In this document: positions 1 through 5,707 of the stretch, piece after piece
Numbering within the stretch: position 1 is the first letter of the stretch
Layout of the letters: each line of letters opens with the position of its first letter
Source: Thermoplasmata archaeon
GTDB lineage: Archaea; Thermoplasmatota; DAOVMN01
Length of the DNA: 6,045 bases
Direction of reading: 5' to 3'
Assembly (NCBI GenBank): GCA_030630685.1
Contig: DAOVMN010000147.1
Span: 1 to 6,045, forward strand
Notes under the pieces: generated by a model
The model's database searches: none
Told to the model about the DNA's origin: nothing
What the model saw: the letters and a program-made list of their open reading frames with translations, nothing else
Position numbers and translations under genes: made by a program

Positions 1-707
1 ATTCCCGAGCCGTAGTTATCAGATGCATCGGTGTATTCGATGGTATTGTGGTTCGAACTCTTGCACCGCAGTATGGTTCCACCCTGACCGTTCCCCCACA
101 ACTGGTTGTGGGTGATATTGTTGTGGATGGGCTGCCTCTTCATGAAAAAGCCGCCTTTCGTGTTGTTGTATAACTCATTCTCGCTTATGAGATTGTATTC
201 TCCTTTCATCAGGAAAAGACCGTTTCCTCCGTCCTCACAGCCCGGACTCGGGTTGATGTGCGCAATGGTGTCGTGGATTCTATTGCCCCGTACCGTGCTC
301 TCGTAGGTGAACTCCAACATGACCCCGTGCGGGGAATTCTCTTCGCTGTCGTTGCCGTTGTGGTGTATGTTGCAGTTCTCGATGGTATTTCTCTCGACAT
401 GGTTGCTTCCTGTTCCCGCGAGATGTATTCCCATGCAGAAGTTCCCGACCTCCAGATTCTCTACCACCACATCATCAAAACCTTTGTTGTGAATCCCCGA
501 CGGGTAACCTTCTTCACAGGAATTGAAACTGCTGATCGCGAAATGGCTGTCCTGTGAGGAATTATAACCGTTAATGGTAATATCATCTGCACCGATAATC
601 AAACCGTGTCCGGATTCGCACACCATGTCTCCGTTCAGGGTACAGCTTTTCATTACCGTGTCACCGCATTTGTAAACAGTGCCGTCTTCTGCCGCACATC
701 CGATATC
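1..707 (-). repeat. Beta-helix module 2 (start only; runs off the window)
   Basis: Residues 755-989 repeat module 1: DIGCAAEDGTVYKCGD, SCTLNGDMVC, SGHGLIIG, IENCNIHHNGND, ESTVRGNRIH, GTILRCKSSNHNTIEY. The two modules share short identical DNA runs, for example GTTTACAAATGCGG, but are well diverged elsewhere. The duplication is therefore old or under diversifying drift. About 100 residues of this module, and any further modules, lie outside the window. Confidence 0.8.
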
Positions 708-2969
708 AGGAGCCCTGCACTCGTAAGTGCACCCTGCGGTTCCGTCATCATTGTAATTCTCCGTGGAGTCGCAGGTGTTCTCATCACCGCTGTTTCCGGT
801 TGTCTCTTCAGCGGCTCTTATGTCCATGCCCTCGTTATTGCAGACAGTGTTTTCGGATACGGTATTATCGCAGGAGGCATCGCTTCTTCCCATGTCGATT
901 CCGTCACCGCTGCCAACGATTCCTGCGAAACTTCCATGAGTGTTTTCTGTCACATTATTGTACCTGATAATATTCTCATTTCCACCCACAAAGATTCCAT
1001 CTCCATGATTTTCTTTGATATCGTTGTATTCAAGGGTGTTGGAATCGGAAGCCTTGCACCTTATATTGATTCCCGCCTGACCGTTTCTTGTTATTTCATT
1101 GTGTGAAATCTCATTGTACTCTGCATTCCTTTTTATCAAAATACCATCTTTCCTGTTGTTATAAATTATGTTTTTTGTTATGATATTATTATCTCCGTAA
1201 GGTCCGGATAGAAATATTCCGTCTCCTCCGCCGTCGCAGCCCGTGCCTGTCCCTGTATTCTCATAGACCTCGCAGTTCTTTACGGTGCTCTCCGACACAT
1301 AAACCATCTTGATCCCATGCGTCAATATGTCGTCACCCTGGTTGTTGCCGTTGTGATGTATTTTGCAGTTTTCTATTTTGTTATCAGCTATGTAACCCTG
1401 GTCAGTCGGATACTCGAGATAGATCCCATTGCAGAGATTCTCGATTTCCAGGTTCTTAATCACAACATGGTCATAGGTTGAAACGAGTGGACTCACCAGC
1501 GCGTGATTCAGGATCCCGCTTCTCGGAACACCATCATCGCATGTACCCGGACTGGCACCGGTTAATGTATGGTTGTCGCCGTCGATAACGATGTTGCTTT
1601 CGCCTATGATCAGACCGTGTCCGGAGGGACAGCTCAGATCCCCGTTGAATGTGCAGCTCTGCGTTACAACATCTCCGCATTTGTAAACTGTACCATCGGC
1701 AGCCACACAACCAATATCATCATCGCGTGCTGCTGCCGACCGGGTCGAAGTAGTGGTTGTGGTGTCTTCAACAAGCATCTGAGAATCTAAAGAATTGCCT
1801 GGTGCGGAAACAACAGGATACCCGGCTTCTTTCCAGGCATCCATGCCATCGACCATGTTGAAAACCTGAAAACCGTTTTCTGCCAGTATCCCGCTCGCTA
1901 TCCGGCTTCTTTTGCCGCCTCCGCAGTAAACGATGATTTTCTTGTTATCATTTCTGTTTTCATTCTCATCCTCATTCAGCTCGTCGAGCCTCTCCTCGAT
2001 TTCCGTGTGCGAAATCAATACCGCCCCTTCAATGTGCCAGGATTCGTATTCCCCGGATGTCCTGACATCCAGTATCACAATGCCGGTTTCCGTCTCGATC
2101 ATCTGCCTTATCTCTTCAATATCACAATTCGTCACCCCGTGGGCCTCGGGAACCGCACCGGGCGCCGCGCACCCTGATGGATTTTGCTTTGATTCTTTGC
2201 TTGTGATGTATTCAAGCTCATCAGCTTGGTAATCATTTACAAATGCGGATAATTGGCTCAAATCATGATACCCGGGATAATGCCTGCCGCCTGGCGAGAC
2301 CCAGCACGGGATCGTCTTTATGCCGGCATCTTTGCACGCCTGGCTGTTCTCACGGCAGTTGACAAAATCTATGTGCTGGAAAGCATCCCCGAACTCTTCC
2401 TTTTGCCTGACGCACCAGGGACAATGGTCCGTGCCGTAGATTATCCAGCCCTGCGCGGTCAATTCTTCAGCTAACTCTTCAGTCAATTCTTCGGTACTCT
2501 TTTCAGCCAACTCTTCGGTGCTTATTTCAGTCAATTCTTCGGTACTCTTTTCAGCGATCTCTTTGGCGCTCGTTTCTTCCCTTTCAGGAATTTCACCATT
2601 GAGAAAGTCAGATGGTAATTCCCTGTGGTAAGGCAGTTGCTGCCGGCTGGAAGGGATTTCCCTGTTGACAACCGCAGGTGGGAACCCGGTATCCTCCATT
2701 GCACCAGATTCGAATTCGGATTCCTGCCGCTGCTCGTCATCCTGCTGTCGCTCATCCTGCTGCTGCCCATCATATTGCTGCTGCTCGCCGCCGAGGATAT
2801 ATCCCCCGGCGGGAATGATAGTCCCGGATAGCACCAGTAAAGAGAGCAGCATGATCGCCGCTCCCTTTATTCCAGCTATTTTGTTCCCTTTTTCATCAGC
2901 TATTTTATTCCTTCTTTCATCAAGCATTTTTCTTCCTGCGGGGATAACCCCTATGTTTATTTTTCTCAT
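1..2969 (-). CDS. Membrane-anchored thioredoxin-like / rhodanese / parallel beta-helix surface protein (partial, C-terminus beyond window)
   Basis: One open frame runs from the ATG at 2969 to the window edge with no stop (989 codons seen; I followed the frame through every line). Residues 1-30 are basic; about 31-59 form one membrane segment with no lipobox, so the rest should lie outside the cell. Residues 61-83 are Gln/Asp/Glu-rich and 133-171 are an acidic repeat (STEEL/AEEL), both linker-like. Residues 171-250 resemble a glutaredoxin/DsbA-like thioredoxin, such as those fused to VKOR, with active site C183-P-W-C186 and a probable cis-Pro at 221 (TIPCW). Residues 279-388 are a rhodanese domain with LDVRTSGEY and active-site loop CGGGKRS (C349), so catalysis looks possible. 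After a Thr-rich linker, residues 418 onward are beta-helix repeats rich in Asn, Gly and Ile (NosD/PbH1 type), arranged as two 337-residue modules. AGGAGG lies 7 nt before the ATG. It follows the chelatase-like gene by 59 bp, so probably one operon. Possible role: extracytoplasmic disulfide and sulfur-transfer chemistry displayed on a surface beta-helix. Domain calls are strong; the substrate is unknown. Confidence 0.9.
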   Translation of the reverse strand, partial: MRKINIGVIPAGRKMLDERRNKIADEKGNKIAGIKGAAIMLLSLLVLSGTIIPAGGYILGGEQQQYDGQQQDERQQDDEQRQESEFESGAMEDTGFPPAVVNREIPSSRQQLPYHRELPSDFLNGEIPEREETSAKEIAEKSTEELTEISTEELAEKSTEELTEELAEELTAQGWIIYGTDHCPWCVRQKEEFGDAFQHIDFVNCRENSQACKDAGIKTIPCWVSPGGRHYPGYHDLSQLSAFVNDYQADELEYITSKESKQNPSGCAAPGAVPEAHGVTNCDIEEIRQMIETETGIVILDVRTSGEYESWHIEGAVLISHTEIEERLDELNEDENENRNDNKKIIVYCGGGKRSRIASGILAENGFQVFNMVDGMDAWKEAGYPVVSAPGNSLDSQMLVEDTTTTTSTRSAAARDDDIGCVAADGTVYKCGDVVTQSCTFNGDLSCPSGHGLIIGESNIVIDGDNHTLTGASPGTCDDGVPRSGILNHALVSPLVSTYDHVVIKNLEIENLCNGIYLEYPTDQGYIADNKIENCKIHHNGNNQGDDILTHGIKMVYVSESTVKNCEVYENTGTGTGCDGGGDGIFLSGPYGDNNIITKNIIYNNRKDGILIKRNAEYNEISHNEITRNGQAGINIRCKASDSNTLEYNDIKENHGDGIFVGGNENIIRYNNVTENTHGSFAGIVGSGDGIDMGRSDASCDNTVSENTVCNNEGMDIRAAEETTGNSGDENTCDSTENYNDDGTAGCTYECRAPDIGCAAEDGTVYKCGDTVMKSCTLNGDMVCESGHGLIIGADDITINGYNSSQDSHFAISSFNSCEEGYPSGIHNKGFDDVVVENLEVGNFCMGIHLAGTGSNHVERNTIENCNIHHNGNDSEENSPHGVMLEFTYESTVRGNRIHDTIAHINPSPGCEDGGNGLFLMKGEYNLISENELYNNTKGGFFMKRQPIHNNITHNQLWGNGQGGTILRCKSSNHNTIEYTDASDNYGSG
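708..1718 (-). repeat. Beta-helix module 1 (337 residues) of the large surface protein
   Basis: Residues 418-754 begin with DIGCVAADGTVYKCGD and contain SCTFNGDLSC, then SGHGLIIG, a run of right-handed beta-helix turns (IENCKIHHNGN, GINIRCK, NTLEYND), and a Cys-containing end (NTCDSTENYNDD ... GCTYEC). The same order of motifs starts again exactly 1011 bp later, which shows an internal gene duplication that kept frame. Conserved Cys pairs at the start and end of the module suggest disulfides that cap the helix; that is an inference. Confidence 0.8.
2478..2555 (-). repeat. 48-bp-period direct repeat in the acidic linker
   Basis: A 30-bp stretch at 2478-2507 recurs without change at 2526-2555, an offset of 48 bp or 16 codons. 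It encodes the AEKSTEELTE/ISTEEL repeat just before the thioredoxin-like domain. The amino-acid pattern is a charged helix or flexible stalk. Exact identity of the two copies suggests recent duplication by slippage or unequal exchange, with the reading frame kept. Confidence 0.85.
2874..2921 (-). repeat. 24-bp tandem repeat in the cytoplasmic N-terminus
   Basis: Two adjacent 24-bp units (2874-2897 and 2898-2921) match at 21 of 24 positions. They encode DERRNKIA followed by DEKGNKIA, just before the membrane segment of the large surface protein. The repeat lengthens the charged cytoplasmic tail by eight residues. No function is evident beyond positive/negative charge near the membrane. Confidence 0.75.
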
Positions 2970-2976
2970 TTAGATT

Positions 2977-2982
2977 CCTCCT
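2977..2982 (-). promoter_or_regulatory. Ribosome binding site of the large surface protein
   Basis: The minus strand reads AGGAGG, then seven bases, then ATG. It is a full-strength Shine-Dalgarno match and fixes the start at 2969. I see no TATA box in the 59-bp gap to the upstream gene, which supports co-transcription with it. Confidence 0.85.
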
Positions 2983-3006
2983 ACGACCTGCATTATTCTT
3001 CAGCCT

Positions 3007-3046
3007 CTTCAATTCTCGTTCATGTCCTTCAATCCTCATTCATATC
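3007..3046 (-). repeat. 20-bp tandem duplication across a stop codon
   Basis: Units 3007-3026 and 3027-3046 match at 17 of 20 positions, and all three differences are transitions. The upstream copy encodes the last residues and stop of the chelatase-like protein (DMNED-stop). The downstream copy repeats that ending (DMNEN-stop) in the intergenic gap. Because the first stop is intact, the second copy is not translated as part of the protein. Confidence 0.8.
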
Positions 3047-3952
3047 CACCCACACAACATTATCGGGGTAATCATAGTACTGCTCCTCGACCCACCTCAC
3101 GAGATTGTAGTGGTCAATCAGCCCTTTTTTCAGGTAATCGCAGTCCTCGCCCACTATTTCTTTTCTTATCTCCATCTCAGAATATTCAGACCAGCATATA
3201 AACCACTGGACAACTAAGGGATACCCCGCTGCCGACTGCACGGCGCCGCGCAGGTTTCCATCTCCCATGAATGTGGGGATCACTTCCTTGAAGAGGCTCT
3301 TGTTCTCGATTTCTCCTTTTATCGCATCTGCCAGCTCTATCCAGCTCTGTATGTTCGCCTCGTTATCACCATGCCCGATAAAGACAAGTGTGGCGTCGGC
3401 GGGGTCACCGCTCCAGTAGTTGTCCGGGTCGGTATAGCTGCTATCGCAGAGCATCAGCCCGTAATCGGTTAGTGTTTCCACGAGATAGACATGGTTGTTG
3501 AGGGCAGTGGTGCAGAAGATCGCTGAATCTGTTTCTGCTTCATCGAGTGCCTCATAGATCTCCTCTGTGTGGCTGGTGTTCCCGTTGATGAATATCGGAA
3601 TTGCGATAATCCTATTTACTCCCTGTTCATTCAGTTTCTCGATGGCATCATCTACCGTCTGGTGTGGGGAGTATTCCAGGAATCCAAGTTCTAAAGGTAC
3701 GGGAAGATCTACCTTGTCCACGAATCGCCTAACCTGCTCGTTCCAGTCCCCGGGCATTCCATGTGCTACGACACACACCCCGAAGTTGTAGTTTTCATCA
3801 GGGTTTCCATTATTGTTGGGATTGCTATTTTTTCCGCCATCATCTTCGTTGCTCAAGGAGTAGACTCCAATAGAGGAAAGAACGATAATAATGGCCATAA
3901 TGCCCACTATTGCCGCTCCCCTCTTCGAGATATCTTTTTGTGCGAATACCAT
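3029..3952 (-). CDS. Membrane-anchored extracytoplasmic CbiX/CbiK-like chelatase-fold protein
   Basis: The protein has 307 residues if started at the ATG at 3952, which has AGGAGG 8 nt upstream. A TTG start at 4039 would add 29 residues but has no ribosome site. Residues 12-33 (GAAIVGIMAIIIVLSS) form one N-terminal membrane segment, followed by an Asn/Gly/Pro linker (about 36-55), placing the rest outside the cell. Residues 57-151 match the class II chelatase half-domain: VVAHGMPGDWN (H64), LELGFLEYSPHQT, RIIAIPIFINGNTSHTEEI (H128). H64 and H128 correspond to the metal-binding His pair of CbiX/CfbA. Residues 186-271 form a second half with LVFIGHGDNEAN (H194), but CWSEY stands where a second ligand His is expected, so only the first half looks catalytically equipped. 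In known pathways such enzymes insert Co, Ni or Fe into sirohydrochlorin in the cytoplasm; Desulfovibrio CbiKP is a periplasmic precedent. Position next to a DtxR-type operator suggests control by metal. The fold call is good; chelatase activity is not proven, and a metal- or heme-binding role is possible. Confidence 0.85.
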   Translation of the reverse strand: MVFAQKDISKRGAAIVGIMAIIIVLSSIGVYSLSNEDDGGKNSNPNNNGNPDENYNFGVCVVAHGMPGDWNEQVRRFVDKVDLPVPLELGFLEYSPHQTVDDAIEKLNEQGVNRIIAIPIFINGNTSHTEEIYEALDEAETDSAIFCTTALNNHVYLVETLTDYGLMLCDSSYTDPDNYWSGDPADATLVFIGHGDNEANIQSWIELADAIKGEIENKSLFKEVIPTFMGDGNLRGAVQSAAGYPLVVQWFICWSEYSEMEIRKEIVGEDCDYLKKGLIDHYNLVRWVEEQYYDYPDNVVWVDMNED

Positions 3953-3960
3953 CCTGTTTT

Positions 3961-3966
3961 CCTCCT
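3961..3966 (-). promoter_or_regulatory. Ribosome binding site deciding the start of the chelatase-like gene
   Basis: The minus strand reads AGGAGG, then AAAACAGG, then ATG. It selects the ATG at 3952 over the in-frame TTG at 4039. The shorter protein then begins a few residues before a clean membrane segment, which fits an anchored protein better. Confidence 0.85.
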
Positions 3967-4066
3967 CTTCTCGGTTTTTCGATACGGAATTCCCTGAGAC
4001 AGGTTCGCGGATAAACCGGGTCGGGTGTTGTTTTCTCAACTGTTATCCGGATTACTGCTTTGCCTC

Positions 4067-4082
4067 ATTAGGGTGCTCTAAC
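4067..4082. promoter_or_regulatory. Distal DtxR/IdeR-like operator (chelatase-like promoter)
   Basis: Plus strand ATTAGGGTGCTCTAAC: an imperfect palindrome (TTAGG ... TCTAA) with the same arms and 4-base spacer as the site at 4086-4101. Its centre is 19 bp from that site. It lies inside the predicted leader, downstream of the start site. It is weaker than its partner and is supported mainly by the repeated arrangement at 5664-5698. Confidence 0.6.
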
Positions 4083-4085
4083 TTG

Positions 4086-4101
4086 TTTAGGCAAGCCTAA
4101 C
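4086..4101. promoter_or_regulatory. Proximal DtxR/IdeR-like operator (chelatase-like promoter)
   Basis: Plus strand TTTAGGCAAGCCTAAC contains the palindrome TTAGGC-AA-GCCTAA with perfect 6-bp arms. TTAGG/CCTAA arms are typical of operators bound by Fe2+- or Mn2+-loaded DtxR/IdeR/MntR-family repressors. Its centre is about 21 bp downstream of the TATA centre, so it covers the expected transcription start, the placement expected of a repressor site. The repressor gene itself is not in the window. Confidence 0.75.
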
Positions 4102-4110
4102 TTACATAGG

Positions 4111-4118
4111 ATATTTAA
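4111..4118 (-). promoter_or_regulatory. Archaeal TATA box for the chelatase-like operon
   Basis: The minus strand reads AAAAACTTAAATAT; TTAAATAT fits the archaeal TATA box, and the preceding A-rich bases fit a BRE. Transcription should start near 4088-4092, inside the palindrome, giving a leader of about 138 nt before the ATG at 3952. Confidence 0.65.
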
Positions 4119-4131
4119 GTTTTTGCGTCTG

Positions 4132-4176
4132 AAAAATTGATATTTTTTCGCTCATTTTATCACGATGGAAAGTGAT
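4132..4176 (-). terminator. Weak candidate terminator after the DUF2325 gene
   Basis: Just after the stop at 4183 the minus strand has a 5-bp inverted repeat (ATCAC/GTGAT, 4159-4176, 8-base loop), followed about 22 nt later by TTTTT at 4132-4136. Archaeal termination depends mainly on T tracts, so the T run may act alone. The hairpin is short, and read-through into the next operon cannot be excluded. Confidence 0.25.
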
Positions 4177-4182
4177 TCCCCC

Positions 4183-5541
4183 TTATTCTTTCTGTCCTAA
4201 ATAATGCCACAGGTTATTTGATCTTTCAAATCGTTCCTCAACAAAATCGACCATACTTCTTTTAAATGTACTCAGGCTGGAGCTGTGAAGAAAATAGCAG
4301 GGTTTGCTTAGGGATTTACAAGCCTGTTTCACATACAGACATGCGCTGTGGCTGTTTATGTCTACAGGACAGAATACTACGTCAACTTTGTTAACTAACT
4401 GTTGAATCTCCTTTTTCCCCTTCGGACAGGCACCGGAATTATAGCAAAAGGCGCAGTTCATCTCTTTGGTGATTTGGCTGTATTGCGGTACAAGTGATTC
4501 GATTCCGCCAACAAATGCCACTTTTTTCTCACCATTGCCTCCGGTTGGAATCATTGAGTCCTCGGTCATGGTGTCCCGGGTATGGGTGCCTTGAAAATCA
4601 TCGGGATGTGATAGTCTTTTATTTAGCTGAATTTGCTGATCTAATTCCCATGACAACATCCTATTTTCCTCAGATAGCTTTTCTATCTTCTCTCTCATGC
4701 TTTCAATCTGATGTAAAGCATGTGCACCACCTAATTTTTCCAGATCTTTTCTTAATCGGTGGTTCAGATCATATTCTTCTTCCAATAGTTGATTTTTCTC
4801 TTTAAACGCCTCGCTGAGTCTTGATTTCTCTTCTTTCATTGTTTCTAACTCTACTGTTAGCTTCTCTATTCTTACAACATGGCGTAGGCTATGTGTACCT
4901 CCGAGTTTTTCTACATCTGTTCTTAATTGCTTGTTTAGCCTACATTCTTCTTCGAATAACTGACTTTTCTCTTTGAATGCTTCACCAAGTTTTGACATTT
5001 TATTTTCCATGGCTTCTATCTCTGACAGCAACTCCTCATTTTTTTGTCCCAGTTTTCTGCACTTCCTTTTCAGGTTCTTATTGAATGTCAAGGCCTTGTC
5101 TCGTTCTTTTCTTATCCTTTCTGCATTTTGTATGGCCTCTGTCATATTCTTATAGGTGAGGATATTATGAATATCATTTGCCACTAACGCTTTATGCTCC
5201 TGAACATGGATTGCACTAAAGATCCGTTCTTCAGTTTCAGTTATATCTTTATGTCGATACCGCACAGCAAACCAAATAAGTGCGGGAAGAGGTACATCCC
5301 TAAAGCCCTTTCCACGTTCGATAATACCGCAGACTTTTGCTGGACTCAACCCATTGATTTCCTTCTCATATGGTTGGAATTCTTTCTGTAATAATCTCTC
5401 AACATGCTCTGAGATTGGATTCTGACTTTGACATGCACAAACCAGGGCGCCGTGAGATTTTGCATATATGCAGGTTTTTTTACCTATCTTGATACCGGAC
5501 GCCTTGATGATGTTTTTTTGGTCCTGGTCGTTAAGGCTCAT
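4183..5541 (-). CDS. Coiled-coil protein with C-terminal DUF2325 domain
   Basis: A 452-residue soluble protein with no signal peptide or membrane segment. Residues 1-130 are a globular N-terminal part with Cys at 24, 35, 37 and 71; I do not recognise it as a named domain. Residues about 134-311 form a long coiled coil with an internal duplication of 57-residue period. Residues 340-428 match DUF2325: VAFVGGIESLVPQYSQI, then CAFCYNSGAC (C363, C366, C372), VVFCPVDINSHSACLYVKQAC (C391, C401, C408) and KPCYFLHSSSLSTF. The family has no established function. The Cys cluster could bind metal or Fe-S or sense redox state, which is an inference. The ATG at 5541 overlaps the TGA of a small upstream ORF (ATGA) and has only a poor ribosome site, so translation may be coupled. 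The promoter carries the same twin operators as the chelatase-like operon, so it is probably part of the same metal response. Confidence 0.88.
   Translation of the reverse strand: MSLNDQDQKNIIKASGIKIGKKTCIYAKSHGALVCACQSQNPISEHVERLLQKEFQPYEKEINGLSPAKVCGIIERGKGFRDVPLPALIWFAVRYRHKDITETEERIFSAIHVQEHKALVANDIHNILTYKNMTEAIQNAERIRKERDKALTFNKNLKRKCRKLGQKNEELLSEIEAMENKMSKLGEAFKEKSQLFEEECRLNKQLRTDVEKLGGTHSLRHVVRIEKLTVELETMKEEKSRLSEAFKEKNQLLEEEYDLNHRLRKDLEKLGGAHALHQIESMREKIEKLSEENRMLSWELDQQIQLNKRLSHPDDFQGTHTRDTMTEDSMIPTGGNGEKKVAFVGGIESLVPQYSQITKEMNCAFCYNSGACPKGKKEIQQLVNKVDVVFCPVDINSHSACLYVKQACKSLSKPCYFLHSSSLSTFKRSMVDFVEERFERSNNLWHYLGQKE
4714..4986 (-). repeat. Internal duplication in the DUF2325 coiled coil
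   Basis: Residues 186-219 (4885-4986) and 243-276 (4714-4815) are homologous at an offset of 57 residues (171 bp). Compare EAFKEKSQLFEEE with EAFKEKNQLLEEE, and DVEKLGGTHSLRH with DLEKLGGAHALHQ. A KLGG(T/A)H(S/A)L element breaks the heptads in both copies, so each unit looks like a helix followed by a hinge. The likely effect is a longer rod with two matching kinks or partner sites. Confidence 0.85.
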
Positions 5542-5663
5542 TCCCAGGATTCTACAAATAAGCCCCCCATTAAATTCCCAAAGCCGTCTGACTGTTCTTT
5601 CCGACAGGATATTACCTCATCGGGAAAGAAACCGATTACTCCGGTTTCAAGCCTCTCATACAC
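5538..5663 (-). CDS. Possible 41-codon leader ORF, stop overlapping the DUF2325 start
   Basis: From GTG at 5663 the frame encodes 41 residues (VYERLETGVIGFFPDE ... GLFVESWE) and ends at TGA 5538-5540, sharing ATGA with the next start. It lies wholly in the predicted leader, and its start directly follows the operator at 5664-5679. The ribosome site is weak and I recognise no homolog. In its favour: the exact ATGA overlap, and the poor ribosome site of the next gene, which coupling would explain. Against it: short length and overlap with inverted repeats that may explain the sequence as RNA structure. A TTG at 5726 would extend it to 62 codons, but through the operators and upstream of the inferred transcription start. 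Confidence 0.3.
   Translation of the reverse strand: MYERLETGVIGFFPDEVISCRKEQSDGFGNLMGGLFVESWE
5595..5648 (-). promoter_or_regulatory. Competing inverted repeats in the DUF2325 leader
   Basis: Two inverted repeats share bases. TTCTTTCC (5595-5602) pairs with GGAAAGAA (5623-5630) over a 20-base loop. GAAACCG (5628-5634) pairs with CGGTTTC (5642-5648) over a 7-base loop. Only one can form fully at a time, because 5628-5630 are used in both. This could be an RNA switch or chance; it matches no riboswitch class I know. Confidence 0.35.
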
Positions 5664-5679
5664 TTTAGGCTGCCCTAAA
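5664..5679. promoter_or_regulatory. Distal DtxR/IdeR-like operator (DUF2325 promoter)
   Basis: Plus strand TTTAGGCTGCCCTAAA: perfect 6-bp arms TTTAGG/CCTAAA around a 4-base spacer, the same form as 4086-4101. It lies downstream of the expected start site, 19 bp centre to centre from the proximal site. Confidence 0.75.
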
Positions 5680-5682
5680 CAT

Positions 5683-5698
5683 GTTAGGCACCCCAAAC
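5683..5698. promoter_or_regulatory. Proximal DtxR/IdeR-like operator (DUF2325 promoter)
   Basis: Plus strand GTTAGGCACCCCAAAC keeps the TTAGG arm, while the other arm is degenerate (CCAAAC for CCTAAM). Its centre is about 22 bp from the TATA centre, nearly the same as at the chelatase-like promoter. Here the perfect palindrome is the distal one; at the other promoter the proximal one is the better. Confidence 0.55.
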
Positions 5699-5707
5699 TA
5701 TTCTTTC

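Noticed and set aside
606..1106. 166-codon plus-strand ORF
   Set aside because: It lies antisense to the beta-helix repeats, where Asn/Gly/Ile codons leave few stops on the other strand. No ribosome site or recognisable domain; the minus frame explains the sequence fully.
1933..2232. 99-codon plus-strand ORF rich in Ser/Leu/Phe
   Set aside because: It is the reverse of the acidic Asn/Asp/Glu stretch in the rhodanese domain; the hydrophobic look comes only from complementing GAA/GAT/AAC codons.
2478..2921. CRISPR-like repeats
   Set aside because: The repeats are in frame, unequal in size, without unique spacers, and encode a plausible acidic stalk and charged tail.
2665..2973. Cys/Ser-rich plus-strand ORF resembling a metallothionein
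   Set aside because: The Cys run is the antisense of Gln/Asp codons (CAG, GAT) in the Q-rich linker. It has no ribosome site and lies opposite a well-supported gene.
3953..4039. 29-residue N-terminal extension of the chelatase-like protein from TTG
   Set aside because: No ribosome site before the TTG. The ATG at 3952 has AGGAGG at 8 nt and puts the membrane segment near the N-terminus.
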